Shown piece by piece: positions 1-9,006 of a stretch of 56,538 bases of DNA. The notes under the pieces are model-generated. The model was not told the origin of the DNA. It worked only from the letters and a program-made list of their open reading frames with translations, and ran no database searches. Made by a program: the position numbers and the translations under genes. How positions within the stretch are numbered: the first letter of the stretch is position 1; every line of letters starts with the position of its first letter. The stretch covers positions 1 to 56,538 of the forward strand of contig JAFUBX010000007.1 of the NCBI GenBank assembly GCA_017459985.1, in the 5' to 3' direction. The stretch comes from Parasporobacterium sp. GTDB lineage: Bacteria > Bacillota > Clostridia > Lachnospirales > Lachnospiraceae.

Positions 1-46
1 TATTTCTTCCATGAAGGAAGATATGATCATTATAGGTTAATAAAAA

Positions 47-142
47 CTGGCCGGTTAATCTGTCTTTCAGTGGCCGGCAATTATGGCTGAGCCTGGCCGC
101 CTAATATGGCCCAGGTGGCCGGATAGCGTGGCAATCTGCACA
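47..142. repeat. GC-rich direct repeat, copy A
   Basis: About 95 bp, rich in GGCC, closely matched by a second copy at 1701-1796 in the same orientation. Shared blocks include CTGTCTTTCAG, GCCGGCAATTATGGCTG, ATATGGCC and GCGTGGCAA. The two copies flank the URO-D gene at 246-1274. Several GGCC/GGCC pairings could fold into a stem. No gene is seen in positions 1-245. The origin could be a mobile cassette scar or a structured RNA; neither is shown. Confidence 0.6.
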
Positions 143-151
143 ATCCACAGT

Positions 152-172
152 AATATTCCAAATCGGAATATT
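152..172. promoter_or_regulatory. Palindrome upstream of URO-D gene, possible LysR operator
   Basis: A perfect 8-bp inverted repeat, AATATTCC and GGAATATT, separated by five bases. It contains the T-N11-A arrangement typical of LysR-type operators. It lies just upstream of the -35 element at 181-186, where a LysR activator would sit. The LysR gene at 1942-2838 is the obvious candidate binder, by inference only. Confidence 0.45.
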
Positions 173-180
173 ATTCAATA

Positions 181-210
181 TTGTACTTTTTCCAAATCCT
201 TCTCTATACT
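181..210 (+). promoter_or_regulatory. Sigma-70 type promoter for URO-D gene
   Basis: The -35 is TTGTAC (181-186) and the -10 is TATACT (205-210), with an 18-bp spacer. The start codon lies 36 bp downstream of the -10, preceded by the ribosome binding site AGAGGAA. Confidence 0.5.
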
Positions 211-245
211 CTCTTTAAATACACTTATATTTTTAGAGGAATACC

Positions 246-1274
246 ATGAACGGAAAAGACAATTTAAAACTTATGCTTAAAGGCGAACAACCGGAGAGAG
301 TACTTGTAGCACAGGTCCGTCCTCCTGCAAAGATTAGACAGAGAGGACCTATTGATATGCTAAGAACGCCTATTATCGGTACCGGGCCTGACATACCCGT
401 TGACATCTGGGGGATAAGATACCGAGCTACAGACAGCACCAACGGCGCAATGATCCATGACCACAGTGGAAAACGGGTATTGGATCTGGATGATATTGAA
501 CATTGGCAAGACTATGTAAAAGCACCTGATCTAAGCAACGTCGACTGGGAAAGTGTCATATCAGCACAGCTTACAAATGCAACCAGGCATGGAATGGTAG
601 ACAGATCGCAGAGCGCACTCATGGTGATGTTAAATACTGGATATTTCATGCTTCTGGTTGGTTTGATGGGATTCGAGGAGGCTTTAATTGCAATCGGCGA
701 ATACCCTGAAGAAGTAAAAGCAATCGTCGAGTACACTTCCGAGTTTTATTTGGATATTCAAAAAAAGGTTTTCCCTATATATAATTGTGATCTGATATAT
801 CCCGGTGAAGACTGTGCTTCAAATGGAGGGCCGCTTATTTCCCTTAAAACATTCAAAGAAATCTTTCTTCCTGCCAGTAAAAAGCATATTGACCTGGCAA
901 AGGAGATGGGTTGTGCAGTTTCCATGCATTGCTGTGGCAAAGGAGAAGCATTTATAGACGAATGGGTAAAAGCCGGAATCAACATCTGGAGTTGTGTCTA
1001 TCCGACAAACGACATGAAAGCACTAAAAGAAAAATATGGAAATAGTCTTATTCTTGAAGGTGGATGGGATGCTCCCATTAGTCTTCCCCAGTTTAACCCG
1101 ACAGACGAAGAAATAAGGGAAAGTGCGAAAAAGACAATCGATGAATATGCAGATGGTGGCGGATTTATCTTCGCAGGGTTCTTCTTAGGATCGACCGGTG
1201 ATATGGAAATTGCAAGGAAAAATCAGATTCTTGTAAGTGCTGCCGAAGATTATGGAGATACTTTTTACAAGTAA
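246..1274 (+). CDS. Uroporphyrinogen decarboxylase superfamily protein
   Basis: A 342-residue TIM-barrel protein of the URO-D superfamily, which includes HemE and the cobamide-dependent methyltransferases MtaA, MtbA and CmuA. The family N-terminal block is at residues 4-20, the GFEEAL block near 142-147, and an H228-C229-C230-G motif sits where methyltransferase members hold zinc. HemE catalytic arginine motifs are not apparent, so heme synthesis is unlikely. AGAGGAA supports the ATG. It stands alone on the plus strand between two direct-repeat copies, while its three paralogs lie in the opposing gene trains. No corrinoid protein gene is present in the window, so a classical methyltransferase role is unproven and the substrate is unknown. 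Confidence 0.85.
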   Translation: MNGKDNLKLMLKGEQPERVLVAQVRPPAKIRQRGPIDMLRTPIIGTGPDIPVDIWGIRYRATDSTNGAMIHDHSGKRVLDLDDIEHWQDYVKAPDLSNVDWESVISAQLTNATRHGMVDRSQSALMVMLNTGYFMLLVGLMGFEEALIAIGEYPEEVKAIVEYTSEFYLDIQKKVFPIYNCDLIYPGEDCASNGGPLISLKTFKEIFLPASKKHIDLAKEMGCAVSMHCCGKGEAFIDEWVKAGINIWSCVYPTNDMKALKEKYGNSLILEGGWDAPISLPQFNPTDEEIRESAKKTIDEYADGGGFIFAGFFLGSTGDMEIARKNQILVSAAEDYGDTFYK

Positions 1275-1377
1275 GCTCATATCAGGTGATCAGCAGAACT
1301 CCGTTGTAAGGGTCAAACGGAAGAATCTTTTATAAACGAAGCCATTATGACAATGGAAAATATCTTTGAAAAAAATG

Positions 1378-1672
1378 ATTGGGTGATCTCTACAATAACT
1401 GCCAATTGCTATCCCTGCGCTGATCCTGAAAACAGGGATGATAAAAGACGTTTTTTTCATATATAGTCCAATTTGCGATGTGAGAGAGGGCCAAACTGGA
1501 CCATCTATGAGATAATTGAAAATTCGTATCCCTGTTTCAATGTAAAAAAGTGGGATAGCAAATTGCAATTTCTCAAAATATGGTCCAATATGAAGGCCTG
1601 AATTGGACTGTGTATGAAATTATTTGGAAATCGTATCCCTGTTTTCGCAAAAATCACAGGGATAGTAAATGG
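1378..1672. repeat. Degenerate tandem repeats of about 100 bp with CAGGGATA hairpins
   Basis: Three diverged units at about 1378-1447, 1468-1567 and 1581-1672. The best-matched pair share GTCCAAT at the start and CGTATCCCTGTTTT in the middle. TATCCCTG pairs with a downstream CAGGGATA in the last unit, giving an 8-bp stem. The short ORFs crossing the region look like chance. With the repeat at 1701-1796, this fills the gap between the URO-D and LysR genes; no gene is seen in 1275-1941. Confidence 0.5.
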
Positions 1673-1700
1673 TTATTATTCCCTGAGTGGTCCAAATGGC

Positions 1701-1796
1701 TTGGATAAACTGTCTTTCAGCAGCCGGCAATTATGGCTGGCCCGGCCGACGGATATGGCCAGGCAGCCGGACAGCGTGGCAAGCTGCAATCTTCCA
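1701..1796. repeat. GC-rich direct repeat, copy B
   Basis: Second copy of the element at 47-142, same orientation, about 1.65 kb away. Differences from copy A are mostly substitutions scattered through conserved blocks, so the copies are old or under structural constraint. It sits about 145 bp upstream of the LysR start. Confidence 0.6.
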
Positions 1797-1941
1797 GGCT
1801 TCTTCCTAAAAATTCTCATATAGCATAATTGCAACACTCACTATAGATAAAAACTATAATAATCCTTGCGTCTGTTCCTACCCTTTGATAAAATACAGGC
1901 AACAGACAAATTCATACCACTTCCGCAGATGGCAAGCAGCT

Positions 1942-2838
1942 ATGGAGTTTCGACAGATCAATTATTTTTTGGCGGTGGCAAATCACAGGAACTTTTCCCA
2001 TGCTGCCGCACATCTTCATATCACACAGCCCACCCTAAGCCAGCAGATTCACGAACTGGAATCCGAACTGGGCGTCACATTATTTACCCGGACCAACCGG
2101 GTTACGGAGCTGACTCCCGCAGGACAGGCGTTTTTCAAGGAGGCCACCCTACTGAAGCAGCAATACTCCCGGTGCCTTCAGAGTATCTCCCCCTATATCC
2201 ACAACGCCTCCCTGGTGCTGGGAAGGGTGCGTTCTTTCGAGCCGGAAAATCTGCTGTCCCTGATCCATCAGTTTATGGACAAATATCCGCAGATCGATCT
2301 GCGCTTTAATTCCTATGAATTTGATGATCTGATTGACCGTGTGATCCGCCGGGAGGTCGATGCCGCATTTGTAGTTCTTCCGGATCGGATCCGGTTTCCG
2401 AATGTGGAACACGCGCTGGTCGGACATGACCGGCTCAGTGTGATCGTTCCGAAGAAGAGTGAATTCGGAGATATCAAATCTGTCCGGGATCCCCGGTTCC
2501 GGGAGCTGCTTTCCTCCCCGATGTTTCTGGACGCCCACGGATACTATTACCGGGAGGTTCTGGACTATCTGAAGGATTTTTCCCCGGCTCTGAATATCAA
2601 ATACGCGGAAAATGCCTCCTCTATTTCGATCAATATGTCTTCCTATGGCGGGTTTTCCATTCTTCATGAGAAGTGGTTTTTCCGCTACCTGCCCCGGGAC
2701 CAGTACACAACGATCGAGCTTCCGGACGAAATCGGACTGCTGCAGGTCAGCTTCATCTACAGCAAAGACAATACGAACCCCTGCATCCATTCCTTTATTC
2801 CGGAGGTCATCCGGAATTTCCGGCCGGCCAGGTCTTAA
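1942..2838 (+). CDS. LysR-family transcriptional regulator
   Basis: A 298-residue regulator with an N-terminal winged helix-turn-helix (roughly residues 1-60, beginning MEFRQINYFLAV, with the HLHITQPTLSQQI recognition region) and a C-terminal periplasmic-binding-protein-like effector domain. An in-frame ATG at 1885 would add 19 residues that do not match the family, so 1942 is chosen; its ribosome binding site is weak. It is followed after 24 bp by the acyl-adenylate/LuxR fusion gene, so the two regulators are probably co-transcribed. Likely targets are the URO-D gene upstream and the opposing catabolic operons. The effector is unknown. Confidence 0.9.
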   Translation: MEFRQINYFLAVANHRNFSHAAAHLHITQPTLSQQIHELESELGVTLFTRTNRVTELTPAGQAFFKEATLLKQQYSRCLQSISPYIHNASLVLGRVRSFEPENLLSLIHQFMDKYPQIDLRFNSYEFDDLIDRVIRREVDAAFVVLPDRIRFPNVEHALVGHDRLSVIVPKKSEFGDIKSVRDPRFRELLSSPMFLDAHGYYYREVLDYLKDFSPALNIKYAENASSISINMSSYGGFSILHEKWFFRYLPRDQYTTIELPDEIGLLQVSFIYSKDNTNPCIHSFIPEVIRNFRPARS

Positions 2839-2862
2839 CATTCCAAAGGACAGGACGGATAT

Positions 2863-5292
2863 ATGAATACAAATATCTTTTTGGAAAACGCTGTCAATAA
2901 TGCTCCCAGCCAGACCGGTCTGATCTTTGAAGACCGGCGGCTGACTTATAAGGAGATCTTTCAGGAGGTCAATAAGCTGACCAATGTCCTGCTGCAGATC
3001 GGCTGTACCCAGGGAACCCGGATCGGGACTCTCTGCCGGAACTGCCCGGAAATGGTATTTCTGTATTACGCTGCCTCCCGGATCGGGGCGATCTTCGTAC
3101 CCTTTGATTATAAAGAAAGTTCCCAGGCGATCCTGTCTATGATCGGGATCATTCAGCCGGAATACCTCTTTGTGGACAACGACTGCATCAACCTGTGCAT
3201 CGCGATCCACCATTCACTGCCCAGTGTCCGGAATATCATCTCCTTCCAGAAGCAGCACGCCTCCTACCTCAGCTACCGCAGTCTGATGGCCCGGGCTTCC
3301 TCCGACTATTACAGTTTCAATACGGCGGATAATGATCCGACGGCGATTTTGTTTACCAGCGGCGCCACCTCTTCCCGTAAGGCTGTGGCTTTTTCCCATA
3401 TCAATTTCATCCGCCATGTGCTGAACACCTGCAAGGATTTTGATAACGGAACCCATATTTCCATCAGCTGCACGCCCTTCACCCATATTCTGGGACTGCA
3501 GTGTATCTTCTCGGCCTTCTACGCCCGGCACACCCTGGTGATGATGAAACAGTTCGATCCGGATCTGTGCCTCCGGCTGATCGAGAAGGAACATGTCTCC
3601 AAAACAGTTCTTTCCCCCAGCCGGCTGGCGGATCTGCTGCACTGCAGCTCCTTCGGAAAAACGGATCTGTCATCCTTTGTCAATATCCGCTACAGCGGGG
3701 ATCTGGCCCATTCCGCGCTGGTCCTGGAAGCCATCCGCAGGCTTCCGGCCAACACCCGGCTGGAAAATCTGTACGGAACAACGGAAACCACCTATGACAT
3801 TACGGCTCTTTCAGAGGAAGACCATGATCTTGACTGTGAGGAGTCAGAAAAGGCCAGAAAGATCGTGCGTCTGGGATCCATCGGCCGCCCGATCTCCAAT
3901 GTGAAGGTCATCATTGCCAATGAGAAGGAAGAACCTCTGCCCCCGGGAGAGATCGGGGAGATCCTGGTCCATACAGACCGATATATGATCGGTTACGTAT
4001 CCCCTGAGACCCACGAGATCGAAGAGATGGACGACTACTGGTTCCATACGGATGATATCGGCTATACCGACGAAGACGGATATATCTTTCCCCTGGGGCA
4101 TAAGATCAATTCCCTTCCGGTGCAGGGAGATACCCATTCCCCCCGGCTGTCTTCGGATTTCATCGTATACCCTTGCGTTACGCAGAATAATCTGAAGCTG
4201 TCGGAAGAGACCCCTCCGGTGGATTTTGTCCGCAGTACGATCAACCAGCATACCTACCGGTATTTCCTCCATTTTCTGCGGCAGCTGTATGAAGCCTCCG
4301 GACTTGATGAGATCATCCGGTGTTATCTGGAATCCCTGCCCCGGTTTCTGGAGGGTTCCATGTTCGGCATCCATCTGCTGCCCATCGAGCAGATGACGCT
4401 CCTTGGCTCCGATAACATGGATCTTTTGAAATGGGATATGCCGTATTTTGATACCCTGCCGGTCAATGCGGCCCGGACGAACATTCAGGATGTCAAGGAA
4501 ACCCTGTATCAGAATTCCCTGACCAAATATACAACCATTCAGGATTATATTGAGAAAATCAAACCGGACCACCTGATCTGCACCCCGCTGTTTTCCCAGA
4601 GCCGGAAACTGATGGGGGTTCTTTCCTTTGGACGGATCGGCACCAACTGGACCTTTAACAGTTTCGAGCAGAATCTGATCGTGCAGATCTCCAATCATCT
4701 GTGCATCGCGCTTTCCAAGGAACTGGAGCGGGAGACTCTGATCCGGAAGACCAGGCTGTTGGAAGGGATCGTGCAGGTATCCGGCATCGCTGTGGTCATT
4801 ACGGATCCGGAGAATCATCTTCTGTATAAGAATCAGCATGCCCACATTATCCTGGAGCGTGAAAAACTCTCCGGCAGAACCGGTACGATCCTGGATACCA
4901 TCGCCGCCCATACGAAGAAGCTGTTAAGCGAAGGAAGATCCAGCATCACCAGCCAGGTTACCACCTATTTTCTGGATGACCCCCAGAGCTATGTCCTGAA
5001 AACTTCTCTGATCGAGGATTCTCCCAGAGCCCTGATCACTGTGATCTCCGGGGATGACACGGAAATGAGTTTCGATTTTCTGGAAGATCTGCTGACCGGC
5101 CAGGAGATCAATGTGATCACCCAGGTCGCCCTGGGACTGAACAATGCGGAAATTGCCCGGAAGCTGAACATCAGTGTCAATACGGTGAAGTATCATCTGA
5201 AACAGATCTTCCAGAAAATGGAGGTCAGCACCCGGGCGGAACTTCTGACAAAGGCCTATGCCGGAAAGAAGGATTACGTTTCCATAGATTAA
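2863..5292 (+). CDS. Acyl-adenylate domain / GAF-like / LuxR fusion regulator
   Basis: 809 residues with an unusual architecture. Residues 1 to about 420 form an ANL-superfamily N-domain: P-loop TSGATSSRK (165-173) for the usual TSGTTGxPK, the A5 motif YGTTET (304-309), and HTDD (395-398) for the usual HTGD. The following hinge reads GHKIN instead of the common DRKKD. The C-terminal lid with its catalytic lysine is absent. Residues about 480-615 look like a GAF domain, about 630-730 are PAS-like, and 740-800 are a clear GerE/LuxR helix-turn-helix (LTGQE, NAEIARKLNI, TVKYHL). I infer a cytosolic regulator that senses a carboxylic acid, its adenylate or a CoA ester. It lies 24 bp after the LysR gene and ends 3 bp from the stop of the opposing URO-D gene. 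Confidence 0.85.
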   Translation: MNTNIFLENAVNNAPSQTGLIFEDRRLTYKEIFQEVNKLTNVLLQIGCTQGTRIGTLCRNCPEMVFLYYAASRIGAIFVPFDYKESSQAILSMIGIIQPEYLFVDNDCINLCIAIHHSLPSVRNIISFQKQHASYLSYRSLMARASSDYYSFNTADNDPTAILFTSGATSSRKAVAFSHINFIRHVLNTCKDFDNGTHISISCTPFTHILGLQCIFSAFYARHTLVMMKQFDPDLCLRLIEKEHVSKTVLSPSRLADLLHCSSFGKTDLSSFVNIRYSGDLAHSALVLEAIRRLPANTRLENLYGTTETTYDITALSEEDHDLDCEESEKARKIVRLGSIGRPISNVKVIIANEKEEPLPPGEIGEILVHTDRYMIGYVSPETHEIEEMDDYWFHTDDIGYTDEDGYIFPLGHKINSLPVQGDTHSPRLSSDFIVYPCVTQNNLKLSEETPPVDFVRSTINQHTYRYFLHFLRQLYEASGLDEIIRCYLESLPRFLEGSMFGIHLLPIEQMTLLGSDNMDLLKWDMPYFDTLPVNAARTNIQDVKETLYQNSLTKYTTIQDYIEKIKPDHLICTPLFSQSRKLMGVLSFGRIGTNWTFNSFEQNLIVQISNHLCIALSKELERETLIRKTRLLEGIVQVSGIAVVITDPENHLLYKNQHAHIILEREKLSGRTGTILDTIAAHTKKLLSEGRSSITSQVTTYFLDDPQSYVLKTSLIEDSPRALITVISGDDTEMSFDFLEDLLTGQEINVITQVALGLNNAEIARKLNISVNTVKYHLKQIFQKMEVSTRAELLTKAYAGKKDYVSID

Positions 5293-5295
5293 AGA

Positions 5296-6273
5296 TCAGG
5301 GCCGGCTGCAGAACGTGCGGCCATAGGAGCGGACCTCGGACGCCAGCCATTCCACCTTGCGTCTGGCATCTTCGGAGGGTCCCACCGGATCCCCGTCCCA
5401 GAACACATAGCGGGCTGCGCCCGCATACTTGTCAATGGCATCCCGGGCGGAACGCCGGACCTCTTCTTCCGGGGCTCCGGGCCGTTCCGCGGCGCATCCC
5501 TGCCAGCAGCCTTCAAACACCAGCCGGTCTTTATATTTCGCCATCAGCGCAGGCAGATCATTCAGATCTTGGGCCGGCTGCCAGATATCCACGCCCATCT
5601 GTACAAAATCCTCCACCACCGCTTCGCATTTTCCGCAGCAGTGCCATTCCACGGGAAATCCCGCCTCTTTGCCCGCGGCTATGATCTTCTGATAACCGTC
5701 CCGGAACAGTTCCTCAAAGGTGGGCTTTGACATAAACAGGGACAAGGAGGAGGCGATGTCGTCTCCCACCTGGATCATATCCGGTTTAAAATATTCGATG
5801 ACCTTCTTCGCGATCCGGACATCATAATCCGCCAGATAGTCCACGAATTCCGGGACCTCCTCCGGCTCCTCCAGAAGCGCCACCAATGCATCCTCAAACC
5901 CCATCATATTGACCAGCGGGATAAAGAAGGTCCCGCTGCGGGCCGCTGTGATGATCACGTTCATGATCTTCTCCGGATCATGGCGCTTCAGGCTGTCCCG
6001 GGCAATCTGTTCCCAGTCCATGGCGTCAAGGTCCGGAAGCCTGACAAGGTCCCGCCATCGGGTGATATCCTCCATAACATGGTAGGAACTGTCCGCCATC
6101 CTTCCGTCCGGAGAAACGATCCAGCGGACTCCGAACAGATCCGTCTTGTCCTCCCGGGCCATATGGGCCACCACAAAATCCGGAAAGATCCATTCCACCG
6201 CATCCCGGTAATAGGGGATCCAGGCAGCTTCCTTCCCCTGTACAATCCGCATGAAGTTCTCTTTTTCGGTCAT
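5296..6273 (-). CDS. Uroporphyrinogen decarboxylase superfamily protein
   Basis: 325 residues, full length for the family. The block TEKENFMRIVQGKEAAWIP opens the barrel, GFEDAL lies at about 125-130, and H211-C212-C213-G is the putative metal motif, followed by a second cysteine (KCEA). It resembles the methyltransferase-like branch more than HemE. It is the last gene of train A, 15 bp after the metallo-beta-lactamase-fold gene, with AGGAAAGGA upstream of the ATG. No partner corrinoid protein is present, so the reaction is unknown. Confidence 0.85.
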   Translation of the reverse strand: MTEKENFMRIVQGKEAAWIPYYRDAVEWIFPDFVVAHMAREDKTDLFGVRWIVSPDGRMADSSYHVMEDITRWRDLVRLPDLDAMDWEQIARDSLKRHDPEKIMNVIITAARSGTFFIPLVNMMGFEDALVALLEEPEEVPEFVDYLADYDVRIAKKVIEYFKPDMIQVGDDIASSLSLFMSKPTFEELFRDGYQKIIAAGKEAGFPVEWHCCGKCEAVVEDFVQMGVDIWQPAQDLNDLPALMAKYKDRLVFEGCWQGCAAERPGAPEEEVRRSARDAIDKYAGAARYVFWDGDPVGPSEDARRKVEWLASEVRSYGRTFCSRP

Positions 6274-6288
6274 AGGGCGGGTCCTTTC

Positions 6289-7044
6289 CTACTCATGGAT
6301 CTCGGCAGCTTCCAGTTCCTGCACCGTATAGTACATTTCCTTTCCGGCGAGTTCCTCTTCCAGAGCCTGACGGACATAGACATCATCCCGGGGATTGCCG
6401 TGTCCCGGCCAGAATTTCTTTACTCCCAGATCCAGGAGTTTCTGAACACTTTGCTGGGGCTGCTCATAGGGAGCTCCTTCGTACTGGAAATAGGTCATAC
6501 CCACCAGATCCGTGAAGGCCGGCGCTGTGAAAAGATCCCCTACAATAGCTTCCTCCCCGACGATCACGCAGCTGCAGCTTCTGGAATGCCCCGGCGTATA
6601 AACGATAGTTCCGTCAATACCCCATTCCTTCAGATCACAGCCCTCATCCCCGAAGGTCAGATCCACAGGCCCTGTGGGGGCATGGTCCACGGGATTGCCC
6701 TTCTTCTGCTGGGCCGCCCACATTTCCTTTCCCATCTTCGTGCGGCCTTCAAAATCCACATCCGGCAGAAGGCCTTCCACAATAAACCTTCTGGCTTTCT
6801 CGTGGCACATCACCTTCGCCCCGGTGACATCCGCGAAGGCCTGCACATTCATAAAATGATCCACATGTCCATGGGTGATCACGATCAGACGGATGTCCTC
6901 CGGCCTGAGGCCGGCCTCCGCAAGATGCCGCAGGACCGGTTCCGGTCCCATCTCCGCGCCGGTATCCACGGCAATGGCTCCCTGCTCTCCTTTTACAAAA
7001 TATCCGTTGGACATACCCGAACGGTAACGAATGATTTCCGACAT
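6289..7044 (-). CDS. Metallo-beta-lactamase-fold hydrolase
   Basis: 251 residues with the signature T57-H58-G59-H60-V61-D62-H63 that binds the dinuclear metal centre, and later ligands in TPGHSRS and GHGNP. The length fits stand-alone glyoxalase II-like or lactonase-like hydrolases. The start follows AAGGAGAAAGAA. It lies between a TRAP permease gene and a URO-D gene in train A, suggesting it hydrolyses a thioester, ester or lactone intermediate; the exact substrate cannot be read from sequence. Confidence 0.88.
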   Translation of the reverse strand: MSEIIRYRSGMSNGYFVKGEQGAIAVDTGAEMGPEPVLRHLAEAGLRPEDIRLIVITHGHVDHFMNVQAFADVTGAKVMCHEKARRFIVEGLLPDVDFEGRTKMGKEMWAAQQKKGNPVDHAPTGPVDLTFGDEGCDLKEWGIDGTIVYTPGHSRSCSCVIVGEEAIVGDLFTAPAFTDLVGMTYFQYEGAPYEQPQQSVQKLLDLGVKKFWPGHGNPRDDVYVRQALEEELAGKEMYYTVQELEAAEIHE

Positions 7045-7080
7045 TTCTTTCTCCTTCTGTGTGTGTCTGCGAACCTTCTT

Positions 7081-8976
7081 CTATGCTGCGAACAGCAGGT
7101 TCGGAAGCCAGGTTACGATCTGGGGAATAAAGATCATAAGAATGATCAGCGCCAGTGTAACAAAGGCAAAGGGCAGCGATCCCCGGTAGATGGTGCCGAT
7201 CGGCACATCCCGGGCGACGCCCTTCAGGGTGAACAGGTTGATTCCCACCGGCGGGGTAATGGTTCCGATCCCGATCACGATGGACAGAATGATCGTAAAC
7301 CAGGTGGGATCAAATCCCAGGGCAACCATGGCCGGATGCACCACCGGAACGCCGATCAGGATCAGCGGCATGATATCAATAAAGAATCCCAGAGCGAAGA
7401 AGATCAGCAGAATGATCACCAGCGTCAGGTACGGATTCATGGACAGGGCTTCGATCAGACCGGAAAGCATCTGAGGAAGTCTTGCCAGGGTGATGACCTT
7501 GCCCAGCATGTTGGCTCCGATCAGGATCATGAAGATCATGGCGGTTCCCTTGCCGGTCTCCAGAAGGGCGTTGATCAGTTTCTTCCAGGTCATCCGCCGC
7601 ATGATCAGGGCCATGATCAGGGCCAGACCGCAGCCGATGGCGCCGGCCTCCGTCGCGCTGAAGATACCCAGATAGATGCCTCCGATGACCACCAGGAAGA
7701 TGATCAGCACCGGCAGCCCTTTGACCAGAGATTTCCCCTTCTCCCGGGCGGTAAATTTCTCTCCTTTTGGTCCCATGTTGGGCCGGATCTTACAGATCAC
7801 CAGGATATAAACCGCGAATAAAAGCCACAGCACGATCCCGGGAACCAGGCTGGCGATAAAAAGCCGTCCCACGGACTGCATGGTCAGCATGGCGTAGATG
7901 ATCAGGGGCTGGCTGGGAGGAATGATGGGCCCTAAGCTGGTGCCTCCGATGATGGTGCCTGTGGACAGCCGTTCATCGTATTTGTAGCGTCTCATCTCCG
8001 GCAGGGCCACCGCGCCCATGGTGATACAGGGGGCGGACCCGTTTCCGACGATGGCGGCAAAGGCGGCGCAGGCGGTCACCGTGGCAATCGCCAGACCTCC
8101 GGGAAGACGCCCCAGCCATTTGTAGGCCGCGTCATACAGATCCTTTCCGAACTCTGCTTCATACACCAGATATCCCATAAACAGGAAGAAAGGAATCACC
8201 GTCCAGGAATAGGACGAGGTGGTGGAGAACATATTGTTGGAAAGCAGCTGAAAGGCGGTCTTCGGATTCTTGATGATGGAGATGAAGATCAGGGATGCCG
8301 CAATAAAGGAAATACTGATGGGCATTCCCGCAAACATGAACAGAAGGGAGACAATGATTCCGATCACGCCCACTGCCGTGGCGTCCCAGCTGTGTTTGGT
8401 ATACATGATGATCACAGACACCGCGATCAGGACGACCGGGATCAGAAGTCCCAGGATCCACCGTTTTGCTTCAATCCTCTGCTCCTTCCCATCCTGAATG
8501 CATTTCAAGATATCCCGCAGGAAGATCAGGGCGAACAGGATACTTCCCAGGATCATGGCAAATCCGAAGGGGGTCGCCGGGATCTTGATGACCTGATCCG
8601 CAGCCACATGATCCTCGATAAAATAAATGGTTTCTTCGACGGCCCGCCATACCATCAGGCAGGCGATCACAAATCCGATGATGTTGTTCCCCAGGTCGTT
8701 GATGGTATGATTCTTCGGCGACAGCTTCTGGGTGAACAGATCCACACAGATGTGGCCCTTCTCATTTAATGTATAGGCAATACTGAAAAAGACCGCCAGC
8801 ACCAGGCAGGCTGCCGTGCATTCATATACTCCGGTGATAGGATTTTTAAACACATACCGGCAGAACACGTCGCAGCAGGTGGCGGCCACCATCAGAAATA
8901 CCGCGATGACGCCAACGGCATTCACCCAGCTGCTGAACACTCCGATCTTATCCAGTCCTTTGATTACTCGTTTCAT
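7081..8976 (-). CDS. TRAP transporter fused QM permease
   Basis: 631 residues joining both membrane subunits of a tripartite ATP-independent periplasmic (TRAP) transporter. Residues 1 to about 165 are the small DctQ-like part with four membrane helices. A linker helix near 170-190 leads into the large DctM-like part (about 195-631) with the characteristic GNGSAPCITMGA, GTSLGPIIPPSQP and IGTITPPVGINLF segments. It imports organic acids with sodium, using the binding protein encoded just upstream. The other TRAP system in this locus keeps Q and M separate. Confidence 0.93.
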   Translation of the reverse strand: MKRVIKGLDKIGVFSSWVNAVGVIAVFLMVAATCCDVFCRYVFKNPITGVYECTAACLVLAVFFSIAYTLNEKGHICVDLFTQKLSPKNHTINDLGNNIIGFVIACLMVWRAVEETIYFIEDHVAADQVIKIPATPFGFAMILGSILFALIFLRDILKCIQDGKEQRIEAKRWILGLLIPVVLIAVSVIIMYTKHSWDATAVGVIGIIVSLLFMFAGMPISISFIAASLIFISIIKNPKTAFQLLSNNMFSTTSSYSWTVIPFFLFMGYLVYEAEFGKDLYDAAYKWLGRLPGGLAIATVTACAAFAAIVGNGSAPCITMGAVALPEMRRYKYDERLSTGTIIGGTSLGPIIPPSQPLIIYAMLTMQSVGRLFIASLVPGIVLWLLFAVYILVICKIRPNMGPKGEKFTAREKGKSLVKGLPVLIIFLVVIGGIYLGIFSATEAGAIGCGLALIMALIMRRMTWKKLINALLETGKGTAMIFMILIGANMLGKVITLARLPQMLSGLIEALSMNPYLTLVIILLIFFALGFFIDIMPLILIGVPVVHPAMVALGFDPTWFTIILSIVIGIGTITPPVGINLFTLKGVARDVPIGTIYRGSLPFAFVTLALIILMIFIPQIVTWLPNLLFAA

Positions 8977-9006
8977 GGATCTTTCCTTCTGAAATTATAA
9001 GACATG

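Noticed and set aside
246-1274. hemE (true uroporphyrinogen decarboxylase)
   Set aside because: HemE substrate-binding arginine motifs are not seen and no other heme genes are nearby; the HCCG motif points to the methyltransferase-like branch.
1885-1941. Longer LysR start at 1885
   Set aside because: The extra 19 residues do not fit the family, which normally begins at the MEFRQINYF-type segment.
2863-5292. Simple acyl-CoA ligase gene
   Set aside because: The protein lacks the C-terminal lid and carries a clear LuxR-type DNA-binding domain.
5980-7821. 613-codon plus-strand ORF
   Set aside because: Antisense shadow of the URO-D, MBL and TRAP genes; His/Gln/Asp-rich composition typical of such shadows.
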